Position numbers and translations under genes: made by a program. From the NCBI GenBank assembly GCA_965662885.1, contig CBFIJI010000029.1, forward strand, positions 1 to 20,303: a DNA stretch of 20,303 bases, in the 5' to 3' direction. Positions 7,709 to 14,740 of this stretch are shown here, in pieces; within the stretch, counting starts at the first letter, position 1, and every line of letters starts with the position of its first letter. The notes under the pieces were generated by a model, which saw only the letters and a program-made list of their open reading frames with translations, searched no databases and was not told the origin of the DNA. The DNA is from CBFIJI01 sp965662885. Its GTDB lineage: Bacteria; Bacteroidota; Bacteroidia; Flavobacteriales; Flavobacteriaceae.

Positions 7709-8497
7709 CTAAATTTTAGCAAGAATTGATTTTAAACGAATCCAAGCATCATTTCGAGCATTTTTATTGGCTTCACTTGCGTTCGGGTCTTCACCTGAAC
7801 GAAAAAAACCATGACCGGCGTCTTTGTAAATTTCTACCTCGTAAAAATTGCCATTTGATTCCATCAAACGTTGGCTATTTTCAATCGTAGCATTTACCCG
7901 ATTGTCGTTGCCACCATAAAAACCATATACCGGTGTTTGGATATTTTTATAAGCTTCAGTGTCTTTTGGTCCAGATCCGTAACAAACAATGGCTGTCTCT
8001 ATTTCATTGTTATTGGATGCAAAGCGAAACGATTGACTACCTCCCCAGCAAAATCCAATTACAGCTACTTTTCCGTTCCCAGACGGAATGGTCTTAGCAT
8101 AGGCGACACTTGCGTTTAAATGTTGGGTCACTTGATCTGGATCTAGGTTGTAAATTCCAGTTCGTGCTTTATCAGAATTTTCAAAACTAGCTGTTCCTCC
8201 TCCTTTAGGACCTGAACCGGATAATAAATCAGGAGCAAAAACAATATAGCCTGCTGCTGCTATTTGATCGGCCATACTTCTTGCCCAATCATTGAGTCCC
8301 CTATTTTCGTGAATAAGCAGAATAACAGGAACATTTTCAGCTACTTCTGGATAGGCCAAAAACCCTTTTAAAGAATTGTTCTTGGCTTCAACAGTTACCC
8401 ATTCATGATGCCGTGGTGACTGTTCGAGTTGCTCCAAAGCTGATTGTCCCCAAAAAGCAAAGGGAAACAGTACAATAAGTAAGAATCGTTTTTTCAT
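7709..8497 (-). CDS. exported dienelactone hydrolase-family alpha/beta hydrolase
   Basis: A 262-residue hydrolase with a clear N-terminal signal peptide (KKR, then LLIVLFPFAFW, cleavage likely near GQS at 17-19). The catalytic triad of the dienelactone hydrolase family is visible: Cys150 in GFCWGG, Asp198 in GGNDNRV and His229 in DAGHGF; HENRG (63-67) holds the Glu that tunes the Cys in characterised members. The true substrate is unknown, because this family covers many esterases and lactonases beyond chloroaromatic degradation. Export points to a periplasmic or surface role. The gene follows smpB after 102 bases and has a possible promoter of its own. Confidence 0.92.
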   Translation of the reverse strand: MKKRFLLIVLFPFAFWGQSALEQLEQSPRHHEWVTVEAKNNSLKGFLAYPEVAENVPVILLIHENRGLNDWARSMADQIAAAGYIVFAPDLLSGSGPKGGGTASFENSDKARTGIYNLDPDQVTQHLNASVAYAKTIPSGNGKVAVIGFCWGGSQSFRFASNNNEIETAIVCYGSGPKDTEAYKNIQTPVYGFYGGNDNRVNATIENSQRLMESNGNFYEVEIYKDAGHGFFRSGEDPNASEANKNARNDAWIRLKSILAKI

Positions 8498-8501
8498 AAC
8501 A

Positions 8502-8531
8502 TAAAGTTAGCAGTTTTGTTTACACAACAAA
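8502..8531 (-). promoter_or_regulatory. possible promoter of the dienelactone hydrolase gene
   Basis: On the minus strand TTTG (8531-8528) is followed after 18 bases by TAACTTTA (8509-8502), which has one mismatch to TAnnTTTG. The box ends 4 bases before the ATG at 8497. The last base of the -7 element is not the consensus G, so the call is weak. Confidence 0.35.
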
Positions 8532-8599
8532 AAGCAAGGCCAATTATTTAAATCAAGTATAACCAAATCAAAAACAATTAAACAAAGAATTGAATACGG

Positions 8600-9061
8600 C
8601 TATTTTTTGAATTCTTTTTTGATACGGTCAAGGTTTCTTTTATTATCTCGGTCTTTAATCGTATCTCTTTTGTCGTATAGCTTTTTCCCTTTGGCAAGAG
8701 CAATAATTATTTTAGCAAATCCCTTGTCGTTTATAAAAAGTCGAAGCGGGACAATGGTAAGCCCTGAGTTTTTTACCTGTTTAAGTAATTTACTTAACTC
8801 TTTTTTATTCAATAATAATTTTCGACTTCCTCTAGGGCGATGATTAAAATGGGTGCCAAATGCATATTCTTCAATCATCATATTGACAGCAAATAATTCT
8901 CCTCGTTCATTAAATTCACAAAAACTTTCTGCAATGGAGGCTTTACTGTTCCGAATCGATTTAATTTCTGTTCCTGTTAAAACAATTCCAGCAGTGAATT
9001 GATCCAAGAGTTCGTATTCAAATCGGGCACGTTTATTTTGTATGTTAATTTTCTTTTGCAC
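8600..9061 (-). CDS. smpB: SsrA-binding protein SmpB (GTG start)
   Basis: A 153-residue tmRNA-binding protein that delivers tmRNA to stalled ribosomes for trans-translation. The full family core is present: KRARFEYELLDQFTAGIVLT, GTEIKSIRNSKASI, the HRPRGSRKLLLNKKE segment, KGKKLYDKR and the basic C-terminal tail ending KKEFKK that enters the decoding centre. The start codon is GTG at 9061; the frame has no other start that keeps the conserved N-terminus. It lies 16 bases past the clpB stop, and a perfect -7 box fills that gap, so it may be both read through from clpB and transcribed on its own. tmRNA itself (ssrA) is not in this window. Confidence 0.96.
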   Translation of the reverse strand: MQKKINIQNKRARFEYELLDQFTAGIVLTGTEIKSIRNSKASIAESFCEFNERGELFAVNMMIEEYAFGTHFNHRPRGSRKLLLNKKELSKLLKQVKNSGLTIVPLRLFINDKGFAKIIIALAKGKKLYDKRDTIKDRDNKRNLDRIKKEFKK

Positions 9062-9065
9062 GTGT

Positions 9066-9073
9066 CAAAGGTA
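9066..9073 (-). promoter_or_regulatory. -7 promoter box abutting the smpB GTG
   Basis: On the minus strand TACCTTTG matches TAnnTTTG exactly and is followed by ACAC and then the GTG start. No good -33 element is seen upstream, where the sequence is the end of clpB. It would produce a leaderless smpB mRNA. Confidence 0.45.
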
Positions 9074-9077
9074 CAAC

Positions 9078-11687
9078 TTATTCCCCGACACCACTGTCGT
9101 CTTGGCTGTTGTGAAACACCATTTTTCCTTCAATAAAATCGACTATAACTTTTTTCTTTTCCGAAATACTGCCTTCCAATAGCGATTTACTGAGACTGTT
9201 TAAAACCATTTTTTGAAGTACACGTTTTACAGGTCGCCCTCCATATTGGGGGTCAAAACCCAATTCAGCAATGGCTTTAACAGCTTCTTTTGTATAGGAT
9301 AATTGTATGTGTTGTTTTGCTAACCGATTTACAATACGATTAAATTGGAGTTCAACAATTTGTTCAATTTCTTTTTTGGTGAGTGGCGAAAAAAGGACAA
9401 TATCATCAATACGATTTAGAAATTCTGGGCGTACCAATTGTCGAAGTTGCTCCATGACTGCATCTTTTGCTTTTTGTTCCGCTGTTTCAAAATGAGTGTT
9501 CTCCTCAAAGGCTGTTTGAATTTCCCGACTTCCTATATTACTGGTCATGATGATGATACTGTTTTTAAAATCTGCCAGTCTCCCTTTATTATCCGTTAAT
9601 CTTCCTTCATCTAATACTTGAAGTAAAATATTAAAGGTGTCGGGATGTGCTTTTTCAATTTCATCCAATAAGATAACAGAGTAGGGTTTACGCCGAACCG
9701 CTTCTGTTAATTGGCCTCCCTCTTCATAGCCAACATAGCCAGGAGGAGCACCAACCAATCGGCTTACGGCATGGCGTTCTTGATATTCACTCATATCAAT
9801 ACGTGTAATATTATTTTCATCATCAAAAAGAACGTTGGCAAGTGCTTTTGCTAATTCTGTTTTACCAACTCCAGTAGTTCCTAAAAATAAAAAACTTCCG
9901 ATAGGTCGATTTTTATCTTGTAAACCCGCACGACTTCTTCGTATGGCATCGCTAACCGCCATAACTGCTGCCTCTTGTCCTACTAAACGTTGGTGGAGTG
10001 ATTCTTCAAGATGTAAGAGTTTTTCTTTATCTGTTTGAAGCATTTTACTCACAGGAATCCCCGTCCATTTAGCAACGACTTCCGCAATATCATCGTATTC
10101 TACTTCTTCCTTAATTAATTGGGAACCCTTTTGGAGATTGGACAACTCTTTATGTAAAGCGGCTATTTTTGATTCTGCATCTTGTAATTTTCCGTAGCGA
10201 ATTTCAGCAACAGTACCATAATCCCCTTCCCGTTCTGCTCGGTCGGCTTGGGTTTTTAAATTTTCAATTTCCAATTTGGTATGTTGAACGGAATCCACTA
10301 CATTTTTTTCTTGACTCCATTGTGCAAAAAGTGTTTGACGCTCTTCTTTTAAATCAGCCAATTCCTTGTTGAGTTGTTCAATCTTTTTTTGGTCTTTTTC
10401 CCTTTTTATTGCAACCAATTCAATCTCTATTTGCCGAATTTTTCGATCAAGTGTATCCAGTTCTTCTGGCTTAGAATTGATTTCCATTCGAAGTTTTGAG
10501 GCGGCTTCATCCATTAAGTCGATAGCTTTATCGGGTAAAAAGCGGTTAGTAATGTATCGATCCGATAAGGAGACTGCACCAATAATAGCCTCGTCTTTAA
10601 TACGAACCTTATGATGACTTTCGTATTTTTCTTTAATTCCCCTGAGGATGGAAATAGCACTTTCGACATCAGGTTCTTCCACAGCAACTTTTTGAAAACG
10701 ACGTTCTAAAGCTTTATCTTTTTCAAAGTATTTTTGATATTCATCCAAGGTGGTTGCACCAATAGCACGAAGTTCTCCACGGGCTAAGGCTGGCTTTAAT
10801 ATATTGGCGGCATCCATTGCACCTTCGCCACCTCCAGCCCCAACCAAGGTATGGATTTCGTCGATAAATAAAACAATGTCTCCATCACTTTGGGTGACTT
10901 CTTTGATAACACTTTTTAGGCGTTCTTCAAACTCTCCTTTGTATTTGGCTCCTGCAATCAAGGCGCCCATATCCAACGCAAAAATTAACTTTTCTTTTAA
11001 GTTTTCAGGAACATCTCCATCAATGATCCGATGAGCAAGTCCCTCGGCTATGGCTGTTTTCCCCGTACCAGGTTCCCCCACCAAAATGGGATTGTTTTTA
11101 GTTCGTCTTGAAAGGATTTGTAATAATCGCCGAATCTCCTCTTCGCGACCAATGACTGGGTCTAATTTCCCATCACGGGCCATCTGGTTTAGATTATTTG
11201 CATATTTTTCTAATGAATTATAAGAATCTTCAGCGGAAGCGGAAGTAATTTTTTCACCTTTACGCAGGAGTTCAATAGCTTCCTCTAATTCTTTTTTACG
11301 AATGCCCTGATCCTTGAGGATTTTCCCTACGGTGCTTTTGGACTCAAAAAGAGCCATCAGTAGATGTTCCGTGGCAACAAATTCATCTTGTTTTTTTTGT
11401 GCCATATTCATGGCATTCATTAAGGTTTGAGAACACGATTGCGACACCATCTGTTCCCCTCCGCTAACGTTTGGAAAACTTTTTAAACTGCTGTCAATAA
11501 GTTGTTTTAATAGGTTAGAATTAACCTGTAATTGTTTAAAAATAAAAGGGAGTACATTGTCGTCAACCTCAAGTAAAGCTTTAAATAAATGCTCATTTTC
11601 AATTTGTTGATGGGACAAGCCCTGCGCTATTTGTTGCGCTTTTTGTACAACCTCTTGTGCTTTAAGGGTAAATTTATTTAAATTCAT
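9078..11687 (-). CDS. clpB: ATP-dependent disaggregase ClpB
   Basis: An 869-residue Hsp100 chaperone that, with DnaK, pulls polypeptides out of aggregates through a hexameric pore. Domain order is complete: N domain (1-145), AAA+ 1 with Walker A GEPGTGKT (204-211), pore loop AKYKG (247-251), Walker B VLFIDE and arginine-finger ALERRF (326-331); coiled-coil M domain (about 405-525, rich in E/K/Q); AAA+ 2 with Walker A GTTGVGKT (603-610), pore loop GAPPGYVGYE (646-655) and Walker B VILLDE (671-676); and a C-terminal small domain containing the GGRPVKR sensor-2 motif. The presence of the M domain separates it from ClpA/ClpC. It ends 16 bases before smpB. No CIRCE element or other known heat-shock operator was seen in the 98-base upstream gap. 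Confidence 0.98.
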   Translation of the reverse strand: MNLNKFTLKAQEVVQKAQQIAQGLSHQQIENEHLFKALLEVDDNVLPFIFKQLQVNSNLLKQLIDSSLKSFPNVSGGEQMVSQSCSQTLMNAMNMAQKKQDEFVATEHLLMALFESKSTVGKILKDQGIRKKELEEAIELLRKGEKITSASAEDSYNSLEKYANNLNQMARDGKLDPVIGREEEIRRLLQILSRRTKNNPILVGEPGTGKTAIAEGLAHRIIDGDVPENLKEKLIFALDMGALIAGAKYKGEFEERLKSVIKEVTQSDGDIVLFIDEIHTLVGAGGGEGAMDAANILKPALARGELRAIGATTLDEYQKYFEKDKALERRFQKVAVEEPDVESAISILRGIKEKYESHHKVRIKDEAIIGAVSLSDRYITNRFLPDKAIDLMDEAASKLRMEINSKPEELDTLDRKIRQIEIELVAIKREKDQKKIEQLNKELADLKEERQTLFAQWSQEKNVVDSVQHTKLEIENLKTQADRAEREGDYGTVAEIRYGKLQDAESKIAALHKELSNLQKGSQLIKEEVEYDDIAEVVAKWTGIPVSKMLQTDKEKLLHLEESLHQRLVGQEAAVMAVSDAIRRSRAGLQDKNRPIGSFLFLGTTGVGKTELAKALANVLFDDENNITRIDMSEYQERHAVSRLVGAPPGYVGYEEGGQLTEAVRRKPYSVILLDEIEKAHPDTFNILLQVLDEGRLTDNKGRLADFKNSIIIMTSNIGSREIQTAFEENTHFETAEQKAKDAVMEQLRQLVRPEFLNRIDDIVLFSPLTKKEIEQIVELQFNRIVNRLAKQHIQLSYTKEAVKAIAELGFDPQYGGRPVKRVLQKMVLNSLSKSLLEGSISEKKKVIVDFIEGKMVFHNSQDDSGVGE

Positions 11688-11785
11688 AGCTTATTTTTTT
11701 AAAGCTTAATCAAAAGCTATTCCATTGATTTTCAACTGACTAATTGTCGTATTTTTTTCAATAATTAAAGACAAAATGGCAACTA

Positions 11786-13285
11786 TTAGGACAAAATTTC
11801 ATTAAACGCTTTGGAGATCATTTGTTGAATATTGGAAGCAGTCATTGCTTGATATCCCCATTTTTTCATTGCGATATCACCAGCTAAACCATGCAGATAT
11901 ACTCCAATTCGAGCTGTATTTTCTGGACTATAACCTTGTGCAAGAAGACTCCCTAGAATTCCAGTCAATACATCACCACTTCCTGCTGTGGCCATTCCAG
12001 GGTTTCCACTACTGTTAAAAAATATTTTTCCATCGGGTAAACCAATTGCTGTATATGCTCCTTTTAAAATACATATGCAATGGTGTGTTTTACACAAAGC
12101 GATAAGTTTTTCTAATTTTTCTTTTTCGGATTTCCACATCCCAACCAAACGTTCAAATTCTTTGGGATGTGGAGTGAGTATTGAATTTTTTGGAAGTAAT
12201 TTCCAATATTCTAAATTTTCAGCCAATATATTCAGTGCATCTGCATCGAGTATCATTGGATGTTTAGTTTGCATTAGGATCGACATCAAGAATAAGGCGG
12301 TTTGAGTTGCTGTTCCAATCCCTGGACCAATAGCAATATTTGTATAAGCGAGCTGATAGTATCCCTCGAGTGCTTTTTGTCCACTATTTACTTCAACCAT
12401 GGCTTCAACAACATTGGATTGCAAAAGGTTTAGCCCACACCTTGGACTTACGATAGATAGTTTTCCAATACCTGAATGTAAAGCTCCCTTTGCAGCGAGG
12501 ATTGCTGCTCCCATTTTCCCTTCACTTCCAGCAACGAGAAGGAGATGTCCAAAAGATCCTTTATGATCAAATTTTTTTGGAGGCTTAATTAAAGCAATAA
12601 TATCTTTTGGTTCGGTGAAGAAATAGGGGGTAGGAAGTTGTTCTATAAATTTTTTGTGAAGCTTAATATCTAAAATATAAAAGGATCCGATTTGATTTCC
12701 GAATTCTGGAAGTAGAAATGCTAATTTTGGAAATTGAAAGGTTAGCGTATAAGTGGCTTTAATACTCCCTTCCAATGAATTTTGGTCGTTAAATTCTGAA
12801 AAAATTCCTGAAGGAATATCAATGCTAATTACATCCAAATCGCTTTGATTTATTTCTTGGATCAGTTTTAATAAGATTCCTGTTGTAGGTTTGCTTAATC
12901 CTGTTCCTAGTAAGGCATCAATAATAATAGGAGGAAATTTTTTATCCCATTTTGGAAAATCTTTTTGTGTTTTTATAGAAGTAATTGAAATGGGTAAACG
13001 CTTTTTGTTGTTCTCATAATCAGTACTGTTTTTTGATAAACAAACTTCAAAACAAGAAATGGAATAACCTTCTTGATAAAGTAAGCGTGCCAAAGCCAAC
13101 CCATCTCCACCATTGTTTCCTGTTCCACAAAAAACATAGAAGGGTTTTTTAATAGGGTATCTTGTTTTGATCCATTGGAAACATTTTGTTGCTGCACGTT
13201 CCATTAGATCTATCGATGAAATGGGTTCATTTTTAATAGTGAAATGATCGGCGGCTTGTATTTGGGAACTAGTAAGAATTTTCAT
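11786..13285 (-). CDS. nnr: bifunctional NAD(P)H-hydrate epimerase / ADP-dependent dehydratase
   Basis: A 499-residue two-domain metabolite-repair enzyme. The N-terminal YjeF domain (about 1-215) epimerises R- and S-NAD(P)HX and shows FCGTGNNGGDG (52-62) and the IDIPSG loop. The C-terminal ribokinase-like domain dehydrates S-NAD(P)HX using ADP and shows HKGSFGHLLLVAGS, AIGPGIGT, MILDADALNIL, LTPHPKEFERL and the phosphate-binding ATAGSGDVLTG. The frame is open to 13315, but the ATG at 13285 (MKILTSSQIQ) gives the normal family N-terminus. It is divergent from glyA across 138 bases and lies 98 bases upstream of clpB on the same strand. No -7 box was found for it. Confidence 0.95.
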   Translation of the reverse strand: MKILTSSQIQAADHFTIKNEPISSIDLMERAATKCFQWIKTRYPIKKPFYVFCGTGNNGGDGLALARLLYQEGYSISCFEVCLSKNSTDYENNKKRLPISITSIKTQKDFPKWDKKFPPIIIDALLGTGLSKPTTGILLKLIQEINQSDLDVISIDIPSGIFSEFNDQNSLEGSIKATYTLTFQFPKLAFLLPEFGNQIGSFYILDIKLHKKFIEQLPTPYFFTEPKDIIALIKPPKKFDHKGSFGHLLLVAGSEGKMGAAILAAKGALHSGIGKLSIVSPRCGLNLLQSNVVEAMVEVNSGQKALEGYYQLAYTNIAIGPGIGTATQTALFLMSILMQTKHPMILDADALNILAENLEYWKLLPKNSILTPHPKEFERLVGMWKSEKEKLEKLIALCKTHHCICILKGAYTAIGLPDGKIFFNSSGNPGMATAGSGDVLTGILGSLLAQGYSPENTARIGVYLHGLAGDIAMKKWGYQAMTASNIQQMISKAFNEILS

Positions 13286-13397
13286 GGTTTTGTAAACGAT
13301 ATATCCTATGAGCAATTTAAAAATTTACTGTTAATTAATTGTTTAAAATATTCAGTTAAAATCTATTTTTTATAAATAGCGACTCCTATTTAATCTG

Positions 13398-13405
13398 TAT
13401 TTTTG
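13398..13405 (+). promoter_or_regulatory. -7 promoter box for glyA
   Basis: TATTTTTG matches TAnnTTTG and ends 18 bases before the ATG at 13424, which predicts a leader of about 10-14 bases. No convincing -33 element was found. It lies in the very AT-rich 138-base region between the divergent nnr and glyA genes. Confidence 0.5.
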
Positions 13406-13423
13406 TGCCTTAAATTTAAAGTG

Positions 13424-14701
13424 ATGATCGAACGAGACACGGTAATTTTTGACTTAATCAATCAAGAAGAACAAAGACAACTCAATGGGATTGAATTAAT
13501 TGCCTCTGAAAACTTTACAAGCCCTGCTGTAATGGAAGCGACAGGCTCTGTTTTAACTAATAAATATGCGGAAGGTTATCCTGGAAAGCGCTATTATGGC
13601 GGTTGTGAGGTAGTTGATCAAATTGAACAATTAGCGATTGATCGAGCCAAAGAACTATTTGGTGCCGAATATGCCAACGTTCAACCCCACTCTGGCTCAC
13701 AAGCCAATACCGCTGTATTTCACGCATTTTTACAACCAGGGGATAAAATTTTAGGGTTTGATCTCGCTCATGGTGGACATTTGACCCACGGTTCACCGGT
13801 TAATTTTTCTGGCCGTTTATATAAAGCACACTTTTATGGTGTTGAAAAAGAAACTGGCCTCTTGAATTATGATACTATTTTATCCATAGCCAAAGAGGTG
13901 CAACCACAAATGATTATTGCTGGGGCGTCTGCTTATTCACGTGATATTGACTTTAAAGCTTTTAGAGCTATAGCCGATGAAGTTGGCGCTTTTTTATTGG
14001 CCGATATTTCACATCCTTCAGGAATGATTGCTAAAGGTTTATTGAATAATCCATTACCACATTGTCATGTGGTTACAACCACTACGCATAAAACCCTTCG
14101 AGGTCCCCGTGGTGGATTGATTTTGATGGGGAACGATTTTGACAATCCTTTTGGGGTAGCCTTAAAAAATGGGACTCTCCGTAAAATGTCACATTTATTG
14201 AATATGGCTGTTTTCCCAGGAAACCAGGGAGGACCATTGGAACATGTTATTGCAGCCAAAGCAGTTGCCTTTCGGGAAGCTATTCAACCAGAATTCAAAA
14301 AATATATGATACAAGTTCAAAAAAATGCTAAAGCCATGGCAGAAGCTTTTGTACAAAGAGACTATCATATCATTTCAGGAGGAACTGACAATCATATGAT
14401 GTTGATTGATTTACGCAATAAAAATATTACTGGTAAAGCCGCTGAGCTCGCGTTAGTTAAAGCAGAAATTACTGCAAATAAAAACATGGTCCCATTTGAC
14501 GATAAATCACCCTTTGTAACTTCGGGGATTCGTGTAGGTACTGCTGCTATTACTACTCGTGGGCTAAAAGAGGTTGACATGGAAAAAATTGTTATTCTTA
14601 TTGATCGTGTACTTCAAGCTGCAGAAGATGAGCAAAACCTTTCATCGGTGGCTGCTGAAGTTCATCAGTTGATGTCCTCGCGCCCATTGTTTACATATTA
14701 A
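13424..14701 (+). CDS. glyA: serine hydroxymethyltransferase (GlyA)
   Basis: A 425-residue cytoplasmic PLP enzyme that interconverts serine and glycine with tetrahydrofolate and feeds one-carbon units into metabolism. Clear marks are IELIASENF (23-31), KYAEGYPGKRYYGGCE (47-62), PHSGSQAN (88-95), LAHGGHLTHG, the PLP-lysine motif TTTTHKTLRGPRGG with K223, and VTSGIRVGTAAITTRG near the C-terminus. The ATG at 13424 gives the standard short N-terminus; an in-frame TTG at 13403 overlaps the promoter box and is not likely to be used. The gene stands alone on the plus strand and is convergent with the large lyase gene (39 bases between stops). Confidence 0.98.
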   Translation: MIERDTVIFDLINQEEQRQLNGIELIASENFTSPAVMEATGSVLTNKYAEGYPGKRYYGGCEVVDQIEQLAIDRAKELFGAEYANVQPHSGSQANTAVFHAFLQPGDKILGFDLAHGGHLTHGSPVNFSGRLYKAHFYGVEKETGLLNYDTILSIAKEVQPQMIIAGASAYSRDIDFKAFRAIADEVGAFLLADISHPSGMIAKGLLNNPLPHCHVVTTTTHKTLRGPRGGLILMGNDFDNPFGVALKNGTLRKMSHLLNMAVFPGNQGGPLEHVIAAKAVAFREAIQPEFKKYMIQVQKNAKAMAEAFVQRDYHIISGGTDNHMMLIDLRNKNITGKAAELALVKAEITANKNMVPFDDKSPFVTSGIRVGTAAITTRGLKEVDMEKIVILIDRVLQAAEDEQNLSSVAAEVHQLMSSRPLFTY

Positions 14702-14740
14702 CTTTTTTTGCTTTAGCTCGTTTAATAACGTTTTTACTTT

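Noticed and set aside
11711..11719. TAGCTTTTG (minus strand) as a clpB promoter box
   Set aside because: It has one base too many between TA and TTTG and no -33 element at a normal distance. The clpB promoter remains unassigned.
11688..11785. Heat-shock operator (CIRCE or similar) before clpB
   Set aside because: No long inverted repeat of the TTAGCACTC/GAGTGCTAA type is present in the gap.
13286..13315. Longer nnr starting at 13315
   Set aside because: The family begins at MKILTSSQIQ; the ten extra residues are not needed and lie in the AT-rich intergenic region.
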